Part shown: positions 61,401-64,000 of the stretch, piece by piece
How the letters are laid out: the number at the start of each line of letters is the position of its first letter
Numbering within the stretch: the stretch's first letter is position 1
NCBI RefSeq assembly: GCF_900496995.4
Contig: NW_024470385.1
Coordinates: forward strand, 124,001-188,000
Length of the DNA: 64,000 bases
Direction: 5' to 3'
Source of the DNA: Aquila chrysaetos chrysaetos
Taxonomy: Eukaryota; Chordata; Aves; Accipitriformes; Accipitridae
The notes under the pieces: generated by a model
What the model was told of the DNA's origin: nothing
The model's database searches: none
The model's input: the letters and a program-made list of their open reading frames with translations, nothing else
Made by a program: the position numbers and the translations under genes

Positions 61401-63863
61401 CGGTGGGGAGAGATGTCACATCTGGGGGAGGTGGCTCCCTGTAATTGCCACGCTCTCGCTGGGGACTCCCTCTGGGCTTCGCTACCGTCCGTGTGATAAG
61501 AAGAGGGTCCGATGGGACGCGGGGTGGGTGGACTGAGTACAGCACCCAGTGTAGAGTGCATTGGGTGCAGCACTCCCAGCACCAGCCCCCGGGGATGGCC
61601 CACAGGGGGAACAGACCTGCCTGCCTGCATCCCATCCCAGGGCCATGCAGGAATGTGCCAGATGTGCACTCCTGTAGTGGCCCCGAGCCCTTCCACTGCG
61701 TCTGTGCTGGAGAGTGGGGGTCCCTCCCCACACTGCCCCCCCCGCTATGGGACTGTCTGCCACAACTCGCCCTTTTTGCTAGAAATAGCTGGGGACAATC
61801 AGTGTCCTCACAGGGAGAGGTGATGGGAGGTGAGAGGAAGCGTCAGCGTGCCAAGTGGGAGCTTGCAGGGCGCTCCCCGTGTGCGGGGCGGCCACGCCAC
61901 GTGTGTGATCCTAGGCACACACTGCAGCACCTCGCTGATCCGATGGGACGTGGCTGGTGTGAGGAGATCGGAGTGCTTTCCATGTGAGGAAGCATCACGG
62001 CGCATGGCAGCCAGCCGGGGTGCTGCAGGGACACCGGAGGGCTCCAGCACTTGGAGGAAACCTGGGGGCTGTGGTGGGAGGCACAGCCCTTACCTACCCA
62101 GACCCAGGGGCACCCTAATTCCTTGCATCACCAGTGGTGTGACAGGCAGCAGCACAGCCCTTACACGCTCGTGCCATCTTCTGATGCTGCAGCTGCCCTC
62201 AGGCCGTGGGGCCAGGCGCAGCGCTGGTGGCAGCAGCGGCAGGACAAGGCGCCCTGGCCCCAGGGATGCACAGCCCCTCTTTGTGGGGAAAATGGCTAAC
62301 CAGGGTCCCACAGACCCTGGGCTCGCCCCCCTGCAGCAGCACTGGTCCCCAGCTAGGGTGGTTGGCCGGCCCCCCGCCGGTCATGGGCAAAGTCTTGGCA
62401 GTTGTTAGCTGAGCTGGGAGGGACCCTGCAGCCCTGGGGTGATGGAGCAGCACCACCAGAAGCCGTGCCCTGCTCGGGGGAGCACGTCACAGTCCTGCGG
62501 CAAAGGAGCGGCAGCAAGGGAATCATGCTGCCATGGCCGGCAACTACAGGGTGCCCGGCAAGTCCGGAGCCTTCCTCTTCCCTCCCTTCTGTGCTGGGAG
62601 CATGGCTGCCTTTGCCGAGGATCGCCAGTCCCTGCCAGCAGTGCCACTGGTCCCTAATGGGCATTCCCACTGATGGCATGATCAGAGCAGAGGAGCCGCT
62701 GCACTCCCGAGCTGGGGACGCTGCTGCAGGAAACACCAGTTACCCGGTGCCCGAGTGCCACGAGCACAGTGTGCTGGGAACAACTCCCTGGCACTTCGGG
62801 AGGGCCCTCGCAGCAGATCAGCTCCCCAGGAGGGACTTGGCCTCTTTGTCCTTGTTTAGGGCAGGTGTTTAGGCCAAAGGGGCACTGGCAAGCAGGTGAA
62901 ACAGGAAAAAGCAGTCAAGCCCAAGAGAAAGGCAGAGGTAGCACTAGGCTTTGAGGATGGATGAGAAAGAAGGTGCGGGGTGTGCAGCTGAGGGTGGCCC
63001 ATCCCAAAAGACCCCCTGCCACCAGGTCTGGGGCTGCTTATTGGTCTGTCCCTCTGGAAGGAGAGATCCCTGGATGCTCCGGCACAGCAGGTTTAGCCGT
63101 GCGGTGCCATGTGCCCGGCTGCAGACTGCACTGCTACAGACAGGACAGCTGGTTTGGACGGATCCGGCCCCCACCCCACCACTTGCAGCCTCTCAGGGTG
63201 AGGGTGGTGGGCTGGAGCTGTCTGAAGGTGCATGCCAGCGGGATATCCCCTCACAGGAGCGCACGGTGACCCCAGGAAGTCTGCCCACCGGGAAGTGCCG
63301 GGAGCCCTGGAAAATGCTGCCAGAGAAACACCCAAAGGGCCACTCGGCACCGCAGGCTCCCAGCCAGCGGCTGCTCCCGCATGAGACCCCTGCCCTTCCC
63401 GCAGGCTTCAGTCATCCCCTCCAGCCGTGGGAAGAGAGCCACCGAAGCCAGGCTGGGCCCCTGCCCACGCACGCCGTCCCTGTGCAGCAGCCTAAGGAGC
63501 GCAGCGGGACGTGGGGAGGTGTGGGGGGGGTGCTGAGCTCCCCAGGGGCTTGTGGGGGGAGCACAGGGGTGGAGGCGGGTGCCGGGGCGCAGAGCTGTGG
63601 CAGGCGGGGGGCTGCAGCCGGCGATGCCCTCTAATGCCGTCCCCTTCGCTCCGCTCGCCCGCAGCGTGGAGCACGATTTCCGGCAGCAGGAGGGCCGCTT
63701 CCAGCAGGTGCTGAGCCATATCGAGGGCGACACGACACCAAGCTCCCCTGCGGCGGCGGTGGGGGCCGTCTTGCCGCCCAGGCAAGAGCCGTCACCAGTG
63801 ACGAAGCTGCCTGCAAAGCTGGACGCAAAGAAATCCAGGCGCAAATGCTTCTGGTTCCTGTGA
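52430..63863 (+). CDS. INSYN2 (FAM196)-family protein, nearest INSYN2B; frame broken in the large exon
   Basis: INSYN2 proteins were found in the inhibitory postsynaptic proteome. Coding exons: 52430-53967, 58543-58617, 63665-63863, each with good splice sites. The N terminus contains VRSVLLNRDS and TQQVRFKDLVE, then STAIQTSPSLQKPFPA. The C terminus has a coiled coil (SQLQSLEGVLETSQQTIRVL, IQDLEKKEAQ), YRTGQDIANC, a Cys cluster, ACIIYSVEHDFRQQEGRF and KKSRRKCFWFL at the end. These are family hallmarks. In the large exon the N terminus and the coiled coil share one frame, but the IQTSPS part lies in another. A C9 run (52624-52632) is the likely first slip; the return lies between about 52.9 and 53.7 kb, with a G9 run at 53428-53436 as a candidate. 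This may be assembly error or real damage. An acceptor at about 52051 suggests a 5' UTR exon. Confidence 0.82.
52624..52632. repeat. C9 run at the first frame break of the INSYN2-family exon
   Basis: Removing one base here would join the upstream N-terminal frame to the frame that carries the conserved IQTSPS motif. As it stands, the N-terminal frame stops at 52697. Confidence 0.6.
53968..58542 (+). other. INSYN2-family intron between the large exon and the 75-bp exon
   Basis: Contains a G14 run (53994-54007), a CR1 3' fragment (54895-55110), and an AT-rich stretch with (CA)n/(TA)n near 56925-56965. From 58337 on there are three GGAGCTGG-GGAGGA units of about 30 bp. No other exon is seen. 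Confidence 0.5.
54895..55110 (+). repeat. CR1 LINE 3'-end fragment
   Basis: GGAAGGGACC...GGTCCAATGCCC...CAGGCTGCTCAGGACC...GGGGATGGAGATCCCCAACC follows the well-known order of the avian CR1 3' region. The terminal octamer repeats are not preserved. Confidence 0.75.
58618..63664 (+). other. INSYN2-family intron before the last exon
   Basis: This 5 kb of GC-rich intron contains only short ORFs with no family resemblance. No transposon or RNA gene is apparent. Confidence 0.5.
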
Positions 63864-64000
63864 GCCGGCGGTGCCCGGTGGGCCAGGAGCGCAGGGGCAC
63901 CGTCCCAGCACTGACCCCCTGCCCACGTCTCCTTCTTTCTCTCCCTCCCTCTGATGGTAGGGTTTGGGTAGCACCAGCTTTTATATTTTTAACCATTCAG
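63864..64000 (+). other. INSYN2-family 3' UTR (start)
   Basis: Follows the TGA at 63861-63863. No AATAAA is seen before the window ends, so the transcript continues beyond the edge. Confidence 0.6.

Overview
This is vertebrate nuclear DNA, almost certainly from a bird. The genes have short GC-rich exons with GT-AG introns, the DNA is very GC-rich with compact introns (as on avian microchromosomes), CR1-type LINE fragments are present, and a provirus with an alpharetrovirus-like matrix protein sits in one intron. There are no prokaryotic features. Exon boundaries below were worked out by hand from splice signals, reading phase and similarity to known families; no search was run.

Layout. (1) 1-970: first coding exon of HTRA2 (minus strand) and a bidirectional promoter with three ZNF143-like motifs. 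(2) 972-20709: complete AUP1 on the plus strand, 12 coding exons, 431 codons. Intron 8 holds a complete antisense provirus (8245-16180) with paired LTRs and a 6-bp target duplication. Its gag is broken, but pro, pol and env are open. Intron 11 holds a probable solo LTR. (3) 21255-23194: a six-exon, 192-residue BNIP3-family mitophagy receptor. (4) 24463-38644: the C-terminal half (25 exons, 879 codons) of a DOCK-A subfamily Rac exchange factor on the minus strand. Its N-terminal exons are not in the window. (5) 52430-63863: an INSYN2 (FAM196)-family gene on the plus strand, apparently nested antisense in a DOCK intron that runs past the right edge.

How it fits together. Human 10q26 carries HTRA1, DOCK1 with the nested antisense INSYN2A, and BNIP3; 5q35 carries DOCK2 with nested INSYN2B; 8p carries HTRA4, DOCK5 and BNIP3L. 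The HTRA2, BNIP3-like, DOCK-like and INSYN2-like set here looks like a compact further member of that whole-genome-duplication quartet. Mammals keep HTRA2-AUP1 at 2p13 but, as far as I know, have no BNIP3, DOCK or INSYN2 relative beside it. That block is the most interesting inference in the window. The second is the provirus: alpha-like matrix, betaretrovirus-style gag/pro/pol in three frames with two recognisable slippery sites, and a gamma/type-D-style envelope.

The rest is intron or intergenic sequence with minisatellites (46-bp units at 21.3 kb, 40-bp units at 51.2 kb), CpG islands, homopolymer runs and a few CR1 remnants.
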